A DNA stretch of 13,467 nucleotides from an uncultured Butyricicoccus sp. (GTDB taxonomy: Bacteria > Bacillota > Clostridia > Oscillospirales > Butyricicoccaceae), in the NCBI GenBank assembly GCA_910584935.1, contig CAJUDU010000062.1, positions 1 to 13,467 of the forward strand, in the 5' to 3' direction. The notes under the pieces are model-generated. The model made no database searches, was not told the DNA's origin, and saw only the letters and a list, made by a program, of their open reading frames with translations. Shown one piece after another: positions 6,366-13,293 of this stretch. The translations under genes were made by a program, and so were the position numbers. Numbering within the stretch: the first letter of the stretch is position 1; each line of letters begins with the position of its first letter.

Positions 6366-7842
6366 ATAGCAGGATACAAATCAGCCCCCCTGTACTTTCG
6401 TTAATGATTTTTTCTAAGGTTTCCCGGAATTTATCCCGCGCATCATCAGGCATTCGGGCCAATTTATTGCTAAGTTCTTCATTGACCAGCTCACTGAGCG
6501 ATTTGCCAAAAATATTGGTATCCCAAATGCGTTCTGGTGCGCCATCAAATTCACCAAGCATATAATGCACCAGTTCTTCAGACTGTTTTTCGGTACCGAC
6601 CAGCGGCGTAACAGACGCTTTGATTTCGGTGCGGATTAAATGAATTGCTGTTGCAGAAGCGCATAAACGTACGCCATACCGCCCGCCCTGCCGGATAATT
6701 TCTGGCGCTTCCAGCGACAGTTCCCCAACAGATGGCATCACAACACCATAACCCGTTGCCTGTGCCTGCGCCAATGCCCCTTGGATACGCTGGTATTCCC
6801 GCTCGGTTTCCGCAAGGCGAGTTAATAGTGGGATCAAATCTGCATCATCATGAATATCAACACCGGTTTTTTCTGCGACAACACCATAAAATACCCCACC
6901 TGGCAATGCAATGTTCAGCCGTGCTTTGCCTGTGCCTAAATCCATATCTCCAACAGCGGCAGAGGAAATATATTCATTTTCGCCGATTTGTTCTGCAGCA
7001 ACCCGCATATCCCGCATTTTTCGCACTGCTAACGCCGCTTGGCGGATGCTCCCATAAACAGAGTCCTTGACTTTATGCCCCTGTGGTAAAGCGCCGACAA
7101 AACGGGGCAAGGCAATTGCAATTTCCCGGACAGGGAATTCATATAATACCCCGGATAAAATATTTGCCACATCACTGCCGGATAAAGTCAAGCAGTTGAC
7201 CGGCAAAGCCTCTATGCCATGTTTATCAAACAGTTCTGCCTGCACGGCACGTGCGGCATCGCCTGTGGGTTCAGATGAATTGATGAGGGTCAAAAAAGGT
7301 TTTCCAATCTCTTGCAGTTCCCGGATCACCCGATCTTCTGCTGGAGCATAACTTTCCCGTGGGATATCGGAAAATGTGCCATCTGTTGTGATAACCAAAC
7401 CAATTGTAGAATGCTCTGTAATCACTTTCCGTGTGCCGATTTCTGCCGCTTGGCTCATCGGAATTGGGGCATCATCCCATGGGGTTGTTACCATACGCGG
7501 GACATCATCTTCCATGCTGCCAAGTGCCCCATCAACCAGATATCCAACACAGTCCACCAGCCGCACACGGCAGAAACCACCGCCCGGCGTTGTAATTTCT
7601 GCTGCTTCTTCTGGGACAAATTTGGGTTCGGCGGTCATAATCGTGCGTCCAGAACCAGACTGCGGCAGTTCATCTTTGGCACGTTCCCGCTTATAAATAT
7701 TCTCTATGCCCGGGATGACCATAGTTTCCATGAACTTTTTAATAAATGTCGATTTTCCCGTGCGTACTGGCCCCACAACGCCTATATAGACATCCCCGCC
7801 TGTACGCACGCCGATTTCTTCATAAAGGGCTTTCTGATCCAT
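6364..7842 (-). CDS. spoIVA: stage IV sporulation protein A, spore coat scaffold ATPase
   Basis: A 492-residue SpoIVA, the same length as Bacillus subtilis SpoIVA. It is made in the mother cell, binds ATP and polymerises irreversibly around the forespore as the coat basement layer. Visible are Walker A GPVRTGKST (24-32, with K30), GRTIMTAEPKF with T70, and the Walker B region VRLVDCVGYLVDG with D97. The C-terminal end GGLICILL is the part of the family reported to contact SpoVM. AGGAGG (7854-7849) lies 6 nt before the ATG. The gene begins 15 nt after the sipL stop, so they form an operon. The stop codon lies in the T-run of the pta terminator. Control by a mother-cell sigma factor is expected from the family. 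Confidence 0.98.
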   Translation of the reverse strand: MDQKALYEEIGVRTGGDVYIGVVGPVRTGKSTFIKKFMETMVIPGIENIYKRERAKDELPQSGSGRTIMTAEPKFVPEEAAEITTPGGGFCRVRLVDCVGYLVDGALGSMEDDVPRMVTTPWDDAPIPMSQAAEIGTRKVITEHSTIGLVITTDGTFSDIPRESYAPAEDRVIRELQEIGKPFLTLINSSEPTGDAARAVQAELFDKHGIEALPVNCLTLSGSDVANILSGVLYEFPVREIAIALPRFVGALPQGHKVKDSVYGSIRQAALAVRKMRDMRVAAEQIGENEYISSAAVGDMDLGTGKARLNIALPGGVFYGVVAEKTGVDIHDDADLIPLLTRLAETEREYQRIQGALAQAQATGYGVVMPSVGELSLEAPEIIRQGGRYGVRLCASATAIHLIRTEIKASVTPLVGTEKQSEELVHYMLGEFDGAPERIWDTNIFGKSLSELVNEELSNKLARMPDDARDKFRETLEKIINESTGGLICILL

Positions 7843-7857
7843 TGGGTTCCTCCTTTT

Positions 7858-9351
7858 TTACTGCTCTATCGGAATCATCAGCATTTGTGCGCTGACCACC
7901 TGCCGGTCATCCGGCAGTTCATTAGCGGCGCGGATTGCTGCGGTGGTTGTGGAATATTGTTTGGCAATGTCCCAAAGCTGTTCGCCTTCTTCCACACAGC
8001 GCAAAACAAGCGTGATATCCCCCATCCCAGGACGCTGTTCCTCACTGATTTCCACTGAAGTGATATCCTGTATGCCCTCCTGCACGGTGCGTGACATCCC
8101 GCCGGATACAGCAAACCGCAGGCTGGCACTGTCTTCCCCAGAGGGTGACGCAGTCACTTGTATCGCAATATCCTGCGGAACTGCGCCATGCAGCGGCATA
8201 GATGCCCGCACAGGGATATTCTGTGTGCGGTGGGTCTGGTATAGTGCTCCGTCATCATCCAGGTAAATCACATCGATTTCCACTTTAAGGCGTACATTGT
8301 CATTATCCTCTACGAGTATCCCAGTGCATACGGCTTGTGCGCTGATATATTGTGAAACCCGCATCCCCATTGGCATTGTTTCTGTGCCATCGGCAGAAAA
8401 TGCGCCGCATAATGCGCAGGAGCGGATACCTGTCTGTTTGCCCTGCACCTGCAAATCATACCGAGTCTGATACAAATCACGTATGGTATGTATCGCATGG
8501 GTTTCATCACGTAATATCAGTGCATCTACCCCAATGCCCACAGATAAAATGCCGCCGCTTGCCAGCACGCAGTCTGTGTGCCGCACTGCAAGGCGTACAG
8601 TGACGGGCTCCCCTTCTGTCAGTCCTTCCACATCGACTGCCTGTGTAAAAGGCACAGACTGGGATATCATCTGTAAGCTGCCGGTATCATCCCGCGCCAG
8701 CATACGCAGCAGCGCCTCGCCGCGCACCATCACCCGCCCATTCATGGCACGGCATTCATTCTGCCGCAATGCGCAGCCGGTATGCAGCAGCTCCAAATCA
8801 TCCGCGTTGGCAAGTTCCAAATCATCCAATACAGTAAATTCTCCGGTATCCGCAGCACATAAAAGCGGTATTTCCCTGGTGTCATAAAGCACTTCCAACG
8901 GTGTTTCCCCACTGTCAATACGTTCTGTATATGCCAGCTCCACCGGCTTATAAGCGGATGATTCAAAACAAAGCCGTGCTGTTACGCTGATTTTCCGTGA
9001 ATTGACCGCACGCGCACTAACTGCCGCAACGGTACACCGGATAAAACATACACTGTCTGTCCCCACGCCGCGCCCATCCTCAATATGGGCAAAATTTAAA
9101 GGGATATCCAAGCGGCGCAGACTGGTTTCATTTTCCGGCTGGTATAATACTGTTGCCATAACGCTGCCAGATACCAGGATACGGTCATTTTGCGGTGACT
9201 TGTCCTTGACGGATACCGTGCCATCAGCATATGTAATCCGTGCAATATCTGGGAAAGTATCCGGCACAATCGCATCTGTGCTTTCTTCATATACTGTTAC
9301 GTTGTCCAGAATGACATCATAATATGGTATGCTTTTACGAACCAGTTCCAT
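7858..9351 (-). CDS. sipL: SipL-like SPOCS (DUF3794) protein with C-terminal LysM
   Basis: A 497-residue protein. The N-terminal and middle parts carry SPOCS/DUF3794-type beta repeats (for example IPYYDVILDNVTVYEESTDA at the start and a second copy around VRGEALLRML). About the last 50 residues form a LysM domain (GEQLWDIAKQYSTTTAAIRA, ending LMIPIEQ). This architecture is that of SipL, the SpoIVA-interacting coat morphogenetic protein of Clostridioides difficile, whose LysM part binds SpoIVA. No signal peptide is seen, as expected for a mother-cell coat protein. AGGAGG (9367-9362) lies 10 nt before the ATG. It is directly upstream of, and presumably cotranscribed with, spoIVA, which strengthens the name. 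A TATACTGT upstream could be part of a sporulation promoter, but this is weak. Confidence 0.87.
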   Translation of the reverse strand: MELVRKSIPYYDVILDNVTVYEESTDAIVPDTFPDIARITYADGTVSVKDKSPQNDRILVSGSVMATVLYQPENETSLRRLDIPLNFAHIEDGRGVGTDSVCFIRCTVAAVSARAVNSRKISVTARLCFESSAYKPVELAYTERIDSGETPLEVLYDTREIPLLCAADTGEFTVLDDLELANADDLELLHTGCALRQNECRAMNGRVMVRGEALLRMLARDDTGSLQMISQSVPFTQAVDVEGLTEGEPVTVRLAVRHTDCVLASGGILSVGIGVDALILRDETHAIHTIRDLYQTRYDLQVQGKQTGIRSCALCGAFSADGTETMPMGMRVSQYISAQAVCTGILVEDNDNVRLKVEIDVIYLDDDGALYQTHRTQNIPVRASMPLHGAVPQDIAIQVTASPSGEDSASLRFAVSGGMSRTVQEGIQDITSVEISEEQRPGMGDITLVLRCVEEGEQLWDIAKQYSTTTAAIRAANELPDDRQVVSAQMLMIPIEQ

Positions 9352-9416
9352 TTATGAAATTCCTCCTTTGTGTCCTGCTTCTTTTACAGTATATTGCCCT
9401 GCCTTGCCAGATATGC

Positions 9417-9470
9417 AAAAAAACAAAACGGCACTGGCTGTCCCCGTTTTTATGGAAACAGCCAATGCCG
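9417..9470 (-). terminator. intrinsic terminator after spoVM
   Basis: On the minus strand CGGCATTGGCTGT (9470-9458) pairs with ACAGCCAGTGCCG (9441-9429) with one T-G wobble, and the stem can extend by a CC/GG pair near the loop. A T-rich run, TTTTGTTTTTTT (9428-9417), follows. It starts 17 nt after the spoVM stop and separates the spoVM unit from sipL. Confidence 0.88.
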
Positions 9471-9487
9471 CTTACATATGGAATTTT

Positions 9488-9565
9488 TTAATCGTTTCCC
9501 ATGCCAAACAGCTTGCGGAATACGCCGCACAAACATTTCGGGCTTCTCCAAATGACAACTTTCAT
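9488..9565 (-). CDS. spoVM: stage V sporulation protein M (25 residues)
   Basis: A 25-codon gene matching SpoVM, the short amphipathic peptide that recognises the convex forespore membrane and anchors SpoIVA. Aligned without gaps to the 26-residue Bacillus subtilis peptide as I recall it, M1, K2, P9, K10, L12, G14, R17 and G21 are identical, and R7, V15 and L19 are conservative. P9 is a key residue of the family. C11 and C13 are unusual. A strong AAGGAGG (9582-9576) lies 10 nt before the ATG and a terminator follows the TAA. The gene is 17 nt downstream of the small membrane protein gene and about 0.14 kb upstream of sipL-spoIVA on the same strand. Its size would make most gene callers miss it. 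The name rests on pattern, spacing and spoIVA context. Confidence 0.88.
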   Translation of the reverse strand: MKVVIWRSPKCLCGVFRKLFGMGND

Positions 9566-9575
9566 AAATCTGAAT

Positions 9576-9582
9576 CCTCCTT
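9576..9582 (-). promoter_or_regulatory. ribosome binding site that fixes the spoVM start
   Basis: The minus-strand AAGGAGG begins directly after the stop codon of the small membrane gene (9585-9583) and stands 10 nt before the spoVM ATG. It shows that the 25-codon frame is translated by itself rather than as the tail of a longer frame. Confidence 0.85.
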
Positions 9583-9729
9583 CTATAAACGGATGATGAT
9601 AACACCGGCTGCAATCAGCCCAAAGCCGCACAGCCATTTGGCAGCCAGGCACGGCAGCAGCCCACCAATTAACACGCCAATGCCAAACGCTGCAATGGCA
9701 GTGCCAATCAGCTTTCCCATGCAAACCAT
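9583..9729 (-). CDS. small two-helix membrane protein of unknown function
   Basis: A 48-codon frame reading MVCMGKLIGTAIAAFGIGVL and then GLLPCLAAKWLC followed by FGLIAAGVIIIRL. It would form two short hydrophobic helices rich in Gly, Ala and Ile around a small polar turn, with cysteines at 3, 27 and 34. GGAG (9744-9741) lies 11 nt before the chosen ATG; a second in-frame ATG at 9720 would give 45 residues. The stop TAG abuts the spoVM ribosome binding site, so the two are almost certainly one transcript. I do not recognise the family. The position next to spoVM hints at a role in the forespore or mother-cell membrane during sporulation; this is inference. The other frame over this stretch is rich in Trp, Cys and His and looks like a shadow. 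Confidence 0.68.
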   Translation of the reverse strand: MVCMGKLIGTAIAAFGIGVLIGGLLPCLAAKWLCGFGLIAAGVIIIRL

Positions 9730-9810
9730 ACCATATCACGCTCCTGATAACAGTATAGGCAGCAAGGCACTGTTTGGTGACAACGCCCAGGAAAATTTTA
9801 TTATTTGGTT

Positions 9811-10254
9811 TTATCGTATGCCTGTGCTGCCATGCCCGCCCCGGTCATCATTGCCCAAAACAGGAACTTCACGGAATCGGAGCGCTGGCTGATGTTCCAT
9901 AATCCGGAACTGTGCAATACGGTCATTTGGGTGGATGATCGTATCTCGTACTGCATAGGCTGGGAAAAACCACTGGTCATGATCACCACAATAACTTTCA
10001 TCAACAATTCCGATGCCATTAACCTGTAATATCCCAAAATTTTTAAATGTAGAACTGCGCGGCACAATATGTGCTTCATAGCCATCCGGTAGCTGCATGG
10101 CAACCCCTAAAGGGATTAGCTGAAATTCCCCGGCTGCCATCCGGATTTCTTTTGCAGCCCGCAAGTCAACCCAGTCAGATTTGCCGCCGATATAACATAA
10201 CCGTTCTATCTTATCCGAAAAATACCGGATTTTGATTTCTATTTGTGTATCCAT
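9811..10254 (-). CDS. dut: dUTP diphosphatase (trimeric dUTPase)
   Basis: A complete 147-residue dUTPase that hydrolyses dUTP to dUMP and pyrophosphate, keeping uracil out of DNA and supplying dTMP synthesis. The five family motifs are present in order: VDLRAA (29-34), PRSS (65-68), NGIGIVDESYCGD (79-91), RIAQFRI (112-118) and RGGHGSTG (138-145), with His where many members have Phe. AAGGATG lies about 8 nt before the ATG. It starts shortly after the copper operon terminator and has no obvious promoter of its own in the short gap. No terminator separates it from the small membrane protein and spoVM, 81 nt downstream, so read-through is possible. Confidence 0.95.
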   Translation of the reverse strand: MDTQIEIKIRYFSDKIERLCYIGGKSDWVDLRAAKEIRMAAGEFQLIPLGVAMQLPDGYEAHIVPRSSTFKNFGILQVNGIGIVDESYCGDHDQWFFPAYAVRDTIIHPNDRIAQFRIMEHQPALRFREVPVLGNDDRGGHGSTGIR

Positions 10255-10287
10255 AAGTTACATCCTTTTCTTAATTTCTTTTTTTAT

Positions 10288-10321
10288 AAAAAACAGGCAG
10301 CGCCTGCTGTCTTGCAGGCGC
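10288..10321 (-). terminator. intrinsic terminator of the copA-csoR operon
   Basis: On the minus strand GCGCCTGC (10321-10314) pairs perfectly with GCAGGCGC (10307-10300) around AAGACA. TGCCTG and then six T (10293-10288) follow. It starts 15 nt after the csoR stop. The spacer between stem and T-run is a little longer than ideal. Confidence 0.8.
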
Positions 10322-10336
10322 CAAATGGGTTTTCTT

Positions 10337-10609
10337 TTATTTCTCCAGCTTTTCAATTAAACTGATGATTTCTTCCAAGCTGTTGGCACGTTCTTCTGCT
10401 GTACCAGTTTCTAACGCCTGTTGTACGCACCCTTCTAAATGACCCCGTACAACAGCAAGCCGTGCTTTGCGGATGAGTGCTTCAGATGCCAATAATTGAG
10501 TGATAATATCCATACAGTACCGGTCATCTTCTATCATTTTTAACACGGCATCCATTTGCCCGCGTGCCATTTTGACAAGCGGTTCTACTTTTTTTCGATC
10601 TGCCTTCAT
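10337..10609 (-). CDS. csoR: CsoR-type copper-sensing repressor
   Basis: A 90-residue, all-helical DUF156 (CsoR/RcnR/FrmR) regulator. The Cu(I) ligand set is C32 (RYCMDI), H57 and C61 (GHLEGC). This Cys-His-Cys pattern fits CsoR rather than RcnR (nickel/cobalt, C-H-H plus an N-terminal His) or CstR (sulfur, two Cys). Apo-CsoR represses the copper operon and lets go on binding Cu(I). The ATG overlaps the copA stop by four bases (ATGA), so translation is coupled. The operon ends at the terminator below. The likely operator is the CCCCTAGGGG palindrome at the copA start site, giving autoregulation. Confidence 0.92.
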   Translation of the reverse strand: MKADRKKVEPLVKMARGQMDAVLKMIEDDRYCMDIITQLLASEALIRKARLAVVRGHLEGCVQQALETGTAEERANSLEEIISLIEKLEK

Positions 10610-10812
10610 GCGATACCAACGACTTGATATCCAGCATCTGTTACCGCTTTGGCAAGCACATCATCCGCAACAGCGGTTGCCATCGTCACTTCAGCTTTGC
10701 CGGATTCATGGCTAACCTCTGCGGAAACGCCTTCCAAGGCATTCAGCGCATCCCGTACACGCCCGGAGCAATGTTGGCACATCATGCCTTCAATCGTAAT
10801 GGTTTTCTTCAT
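10606..10812 (-). CDS. CopZ-like copper chaperone, internal in-frame start within copA
   Basis: The last 68 residues of the copA frame, from M764, form a complete heavy-metal-associated domain: MKKTITIEGMMCQHCSGRV with C775 and C778, ending in a typical DAGYQVVGIA. Length and sequence match a free CopZ chaperone, which hands Cu(I) to CopA or CsoR. AAAGGAAG (10828-10821) lies 8 nt before this ATG, as for an independent gene, yet no stop codon separates it from the ATPase. Two products are possible: a CopA-CopZ fusion and free CopZ by internal initiation. The domain is certain; its separate translation is inferred. Confidence 0.6.
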   Translation of the reverse strand: MKKTITIEGMMCQHCSGRVRDALNALEGVSAEVSHESGKAEVTMATAVADDVLAKAVTDAGYQVVGIA

Positions 10813-13101
10813 TTTGGGTTCTTCCTTTCGATGTTCTATGATATTTTGATTACCGGAAACCGGTTTGAACAACTTAAGCCTTAACGCATTGCTGACAACA
10901 CATACAGAGGATAAACTCATCGCCGCTGCGCCAAACATCGGCGTCAGCCGCAATGCCGGAGCAAATATGCCTGCGGCGAGCGGGATACCAATGCAATTAT
11001 AAAAAAATGCCCAGAATAAATTCTGTTTGATATTGCGTATAACATTGCGGGATAACCGGATTGCATTCACTGCATCCAGCAAATCGGATTTCATCAGCAC
11101 AACATCTGCCGATGAAATTGCAACATCTGTGCCTGCGCCAATTGCAATACCAACATCTGCCCGTGCCAACGCAGGAGCATCATTAATGCCATCCCCTACC
11201 ATGGCAACCGTTTTGCCGCTTTGCTGTAATTTCTGGATTTCGCTATCTTTATCCTGTGGAAGCACTTCTGCAACAACACGCGGAATGTTTAATTGTCGGC
11301 GGATTTCTTCCGCGGTCACTTGGTTATCCCCGGTCAGTAATGTTACATCAATGTGCATATCGCTTAACAACTGTATGGCTTGCGCGCTGGTTGGTTTTAC
11401 AGTATCCGCAATCGCAATAACGCCAAGGACTTTGCCGCCCTGTGCAAAATAAAGCGGCGTTTTGCCTTCGGCAGCATATTTCCCCGCTAAATTTTCCACC
11501 GATTGCACGGATAATCCATGTTCTTGCAGCATCCGCAGGTTACCTGCCAAACAGTCTGCACCGTTAACTTTTGCGATGACGCCTTTGCCGGAAACCGCTT
11601 GGAACTCTTCCACCTGCAAGGGCTTTATCCCTTTTTGCCGCGCATATTGTACAACAGCTTCTGCCAATGGGTGCTCGCTTGGCTGTTCGAGCGATAAAGC
11701 AAGTGCAAGCAAGCTGGTTTCATCGGTTGCCAGTGGGTGGATATCTGTTACGGATGGATGCCCTTCAGTAACAGTACCCGTCTTATCCAGCACCACCGCG
11801 TCTACTTTATGCAAATGCTCCAAAGCCTCAGCAGATTGGAATAATACACCGTTTTCCGCACCAACGCCAGTACCAACCATAATAGCAACTGGCGTTGCCA
11901 GCCCTAATGCGCACGGGCATGAAATCACCAGCACAGTAATTGCGCTGGAAAGCGCAAATGTAAATTCCTGTCCTGCAATTAGCCATGCCACAGCTGTAAC
12001 TGCTGCAATCGTCAATACGACTGGCACAAATATCCCCGCAACTTTGTCTGCGAGTTTGGCAATCGGCGCTTTTGATGCGCTGGCTTCTTCAACCAAACGG
12101 ATGATTTGTGATAATGTTGTGTCATCGCCAACCCGTGAAGCACGGAATGTGAAAAACCCGGTTTTATTCACGGTTGCGGCAATTACTGTATCCCCTTCAC
12201 CCTTTTCCACTGGGATGCTTTCGCCAGTCAACGCGGATTCATCTACCGCAGTATGCCCCTTTAAAATGGTGCCGTCAACCGGGATGCTCTGCCCAGGGCG
12301 GACAATGACAATATCCCCGACTTGTACTTGCTCAATTGGGATGGAAATTTCCTGCCCATCCCGCTGTATAACCGCGGTTTGTGGGCGCAAATCCATCAGT
12401 TTGGCAATGGCTTCCCCTGTGCGTTTTTTGGCACGGGCTTCAAAATACTTGCCTAATGTGACAAGTGCTAAAATCGTGCCTGCAGACTCAAAATACAAAT
12501 CGTGCATATAATGGCTGACACGCCCTGTATCGCCATGCCCTAAACCATAACAGATTTGATACAACGCAAAAATACCATATAAAAGTGCCGCGCCAGAACC
12601 AACCGCAATCAGTGCATCCATCGTTGGCGCTCTATGCCATAAGGTCTTGAACCCATTTGTATAGTATTTTTTATTCACAATAACAATCGGCAATGTTAGC
12701 AAAAGCTGTGTCAGGGCAAAAACTGCGGCATTTTCCCTGCCTTCCAGAAAAGATGGCAATGGAATCCCAACCATATGCCCCATTGATACAAGCATTAAAA
12801 TTGCAAGAAATACAAAAGATGTTATAATACGCCGCTGCATTTCTGCCAGTTCTGTATGGTCATCCGACGCTTGGGACGTTGCAGCTTGCTTGCCCTTAAC
12901 CGATGCGCCATATCCCGCATCAATAACCGCCTTGATAATGGCATTTTCATCGGTTTGTTCCGAGTCAAAGCCTACTTTCATACTTCCTGCTAATAGGTTC
13001 ACTTGCACAAGCTGCACACCCGTTATGGCGGAAACGGCTTTTTCCACATGGGCAGAACAAGCCGCACAGCTCATACCTGTGACATGAAATTGTTGTTCCA
13101 T
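10606..13101 (-). CDS. copA: Cu(I)-exporting P1B-type ATPase CopA, fused to CopZ-like domain
   Basis: An 831-residue copper ATPase of the inner membrane that pumps Cu(I) out of the cytoplasm. In order: one N-terminal metal-binding domain (GMSCAAC, C12 and C15); the membrane core with TGES (292-295) in the actuator domain and the copper-site CPC (395-397); the phosphorylation motif DKTGT (D439); SEHP (475-478) in the nucleotide domain; GDGINDAP (636-643); and the last helices with YN and MSLSS, which complete a class 1B-1 Cu(I) site. After a short linker (about 745-763) comes a second HMA domain (C775, C778), which is unusual for its C-terminal place. GGAGGAG (13116-13110) lies 8 nt before the ATG. 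A near-consensus promoter and a CsoR-type operator lie just upstream; csoR overlaps the stop. Silver export is possible too. Confidence 0.96.
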   Translation of the reverse strand: MEQQFHVTGMSCAACSAHVEKAVSAITGVQLVQVNLLAGSMKVGFDSEQTDENAIIKAVIDAGYGASVKGKQAATSQASDDHTELAEMQRRIITSFVFLAILMLVSMGHMVGIPLPSFLEGRENAAVFALTQLLLTLPIVIVNKKYYTNGFKTLWHRAPTMDALIAVGSGAALLYGIFALYQICYGLGHGDTGRVSHYMHDLYFESAGTILALVTLGKYFEARAKKRTGEAIAKLMDLRPQTAVIQRDGQEISIPIEQVQVGDIVIVRPGQSIPVDGTILKGHTAVDESALTGESIPVEKGEGDTVIAATVNKTGFFTFRASRVGDDTTLSQIIRLVEEASASKAPIAKLADKVAGIFVPVVLTIAAVTAVAWLIAGQEFTFALSSAITVLVISCPCALGLATPVAIMVGTGVGAENGVLFQSAEALEHLHKVDAVVLDKTGTVTEGHPSVTDIHPLATDETSLLALALSLEQPSEHPLAEAVVQYARQKGIKPLQVEEFQAVSGKGVIAKVNGADCLAGNLRMLQEHGLSVQSVENLAGKYAAEGKTPLYFAQGGKVLGVIAIADTVKPTSAQAIQLLSDMHIDVTLLTGDNQVTAEEIRRQLNIPRVVAEVLPQDKDSEIQKLQQSGKTVAMVGDGINDAPALARADVGIAIGAGTDVAISSADVVLMKSDLLDAVNAIRLSRNVIRNIKQNLFWAFFYNCIGIPLAAGIFAPALRLTPMFGAAAMSLSSVCVVSNALRLKLFKPVSGNQNIIEHRKEEPKMKKTITIEGMMCQHCSGRVRDALNALEGVSAEVSHESGKAEVTMATAVADDVLAKAVTDAGYQVVGIA
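10821..10828 (-). promoter_or_regulatory. internal ribosome binding site inside copA
   Basis: The minus-strand AAAGGAAG, encoding part of the linker HRKEEPK, is 8 nt before the in-frame ATG (10812) of the CopZ-like domain. Spacing and sequence are those of a working Firmicutes ribosome binding site. Confidence 0.55.
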
Positions 13102-13119
13102 TGATATTTCTCCTCCAAT

Positions 13120-13137
13120 CCCACCCCTAGGGGAGGG
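13120..13137. promoter_or_regulatory. CsoR-type operator at the copA start site
   Basis: An 18-bp GC-rich palindrome, CCCACCCCTAGGGGAGGG, is perfect but for one mismatched pair. Its centre CCCCTAGGGG matches the GC-tract type of site bound by CsoR proteins. It spans the expected early transcribed region, about 10 bp past the -10 box and 4 bp before the ribosome binding site. The regulator is encoded at the end of the same operon. Confidence 0.8.
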
Positions 13138-13146
13138 GCTGATATT

Positions 13147-13175
13147 ATCATATACGATATTCCCTTATCTGTCAA
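13147..13175 (-). promoter_or_regulatory. sigma-A-type promoter of copA-csoR
   Basis: On the minus strand a perfect -35 TTGACA (13175-13170) and -10 TATGAT (13152-13147, 5/6) are separated by exactly 17 nt. The strong match fits a promoter kept off by a repressor at the adjoining palindrome. Confidence 0.88.
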
Positions 13176-13238
13176 GGGGGTTTTTATGTACTGATATTTT
13201 ATCCGAGAACCAGCTCACTATCCATAAACTTTACACCA

Positions 13239-13275
13239 AAAGCCCAGTTCAGAGCATTTGCCAGAACTGGGCTTT
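13239..13275 (-). terminator. terminator-like hairpin upstream of copA
   Basis: AAAGCCCAGTTC (13239-13250) and GAACTGGGCTTT (13264-13275) pair perfectly over 12 bp around a 13-nt loop. On the minus strand four T follow, and on the plus strand three. It lies 18 nt after the stop of the frame at the right edge and about 60 bp before the copA promoter, so it would insulate the copper operon from a minus-strand gene to the right. Confidence 0.68.
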
Positions 13276-13293
13276 GCATATATGGCTTCAAAA

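Noticed and set aside
7312..8058. Long plus-strand frame across the spoIVA/sipL junction
   Set aside because: Cys/His/Phe-rich antisense shadow crossing two well-supported genes.
9488..9739. An 83-residue reading frame from a GTG at 9739 that includes the spoVM peptide as its tail
   Set aside because: Its first 58 residues are rich in Trp, Cys and His, as a shadow of the membrane protein in another frame would be, and spoVM has its own strong ribosome binding site.
11462..12511. Long plus-strand frame opposite copA
   Set aside because: It is antisense to a clear CopA, is full of Ser, Thr, Pro and Ala with no domain, and has no ribosome binding site; a shadow of the codon bias of copA.
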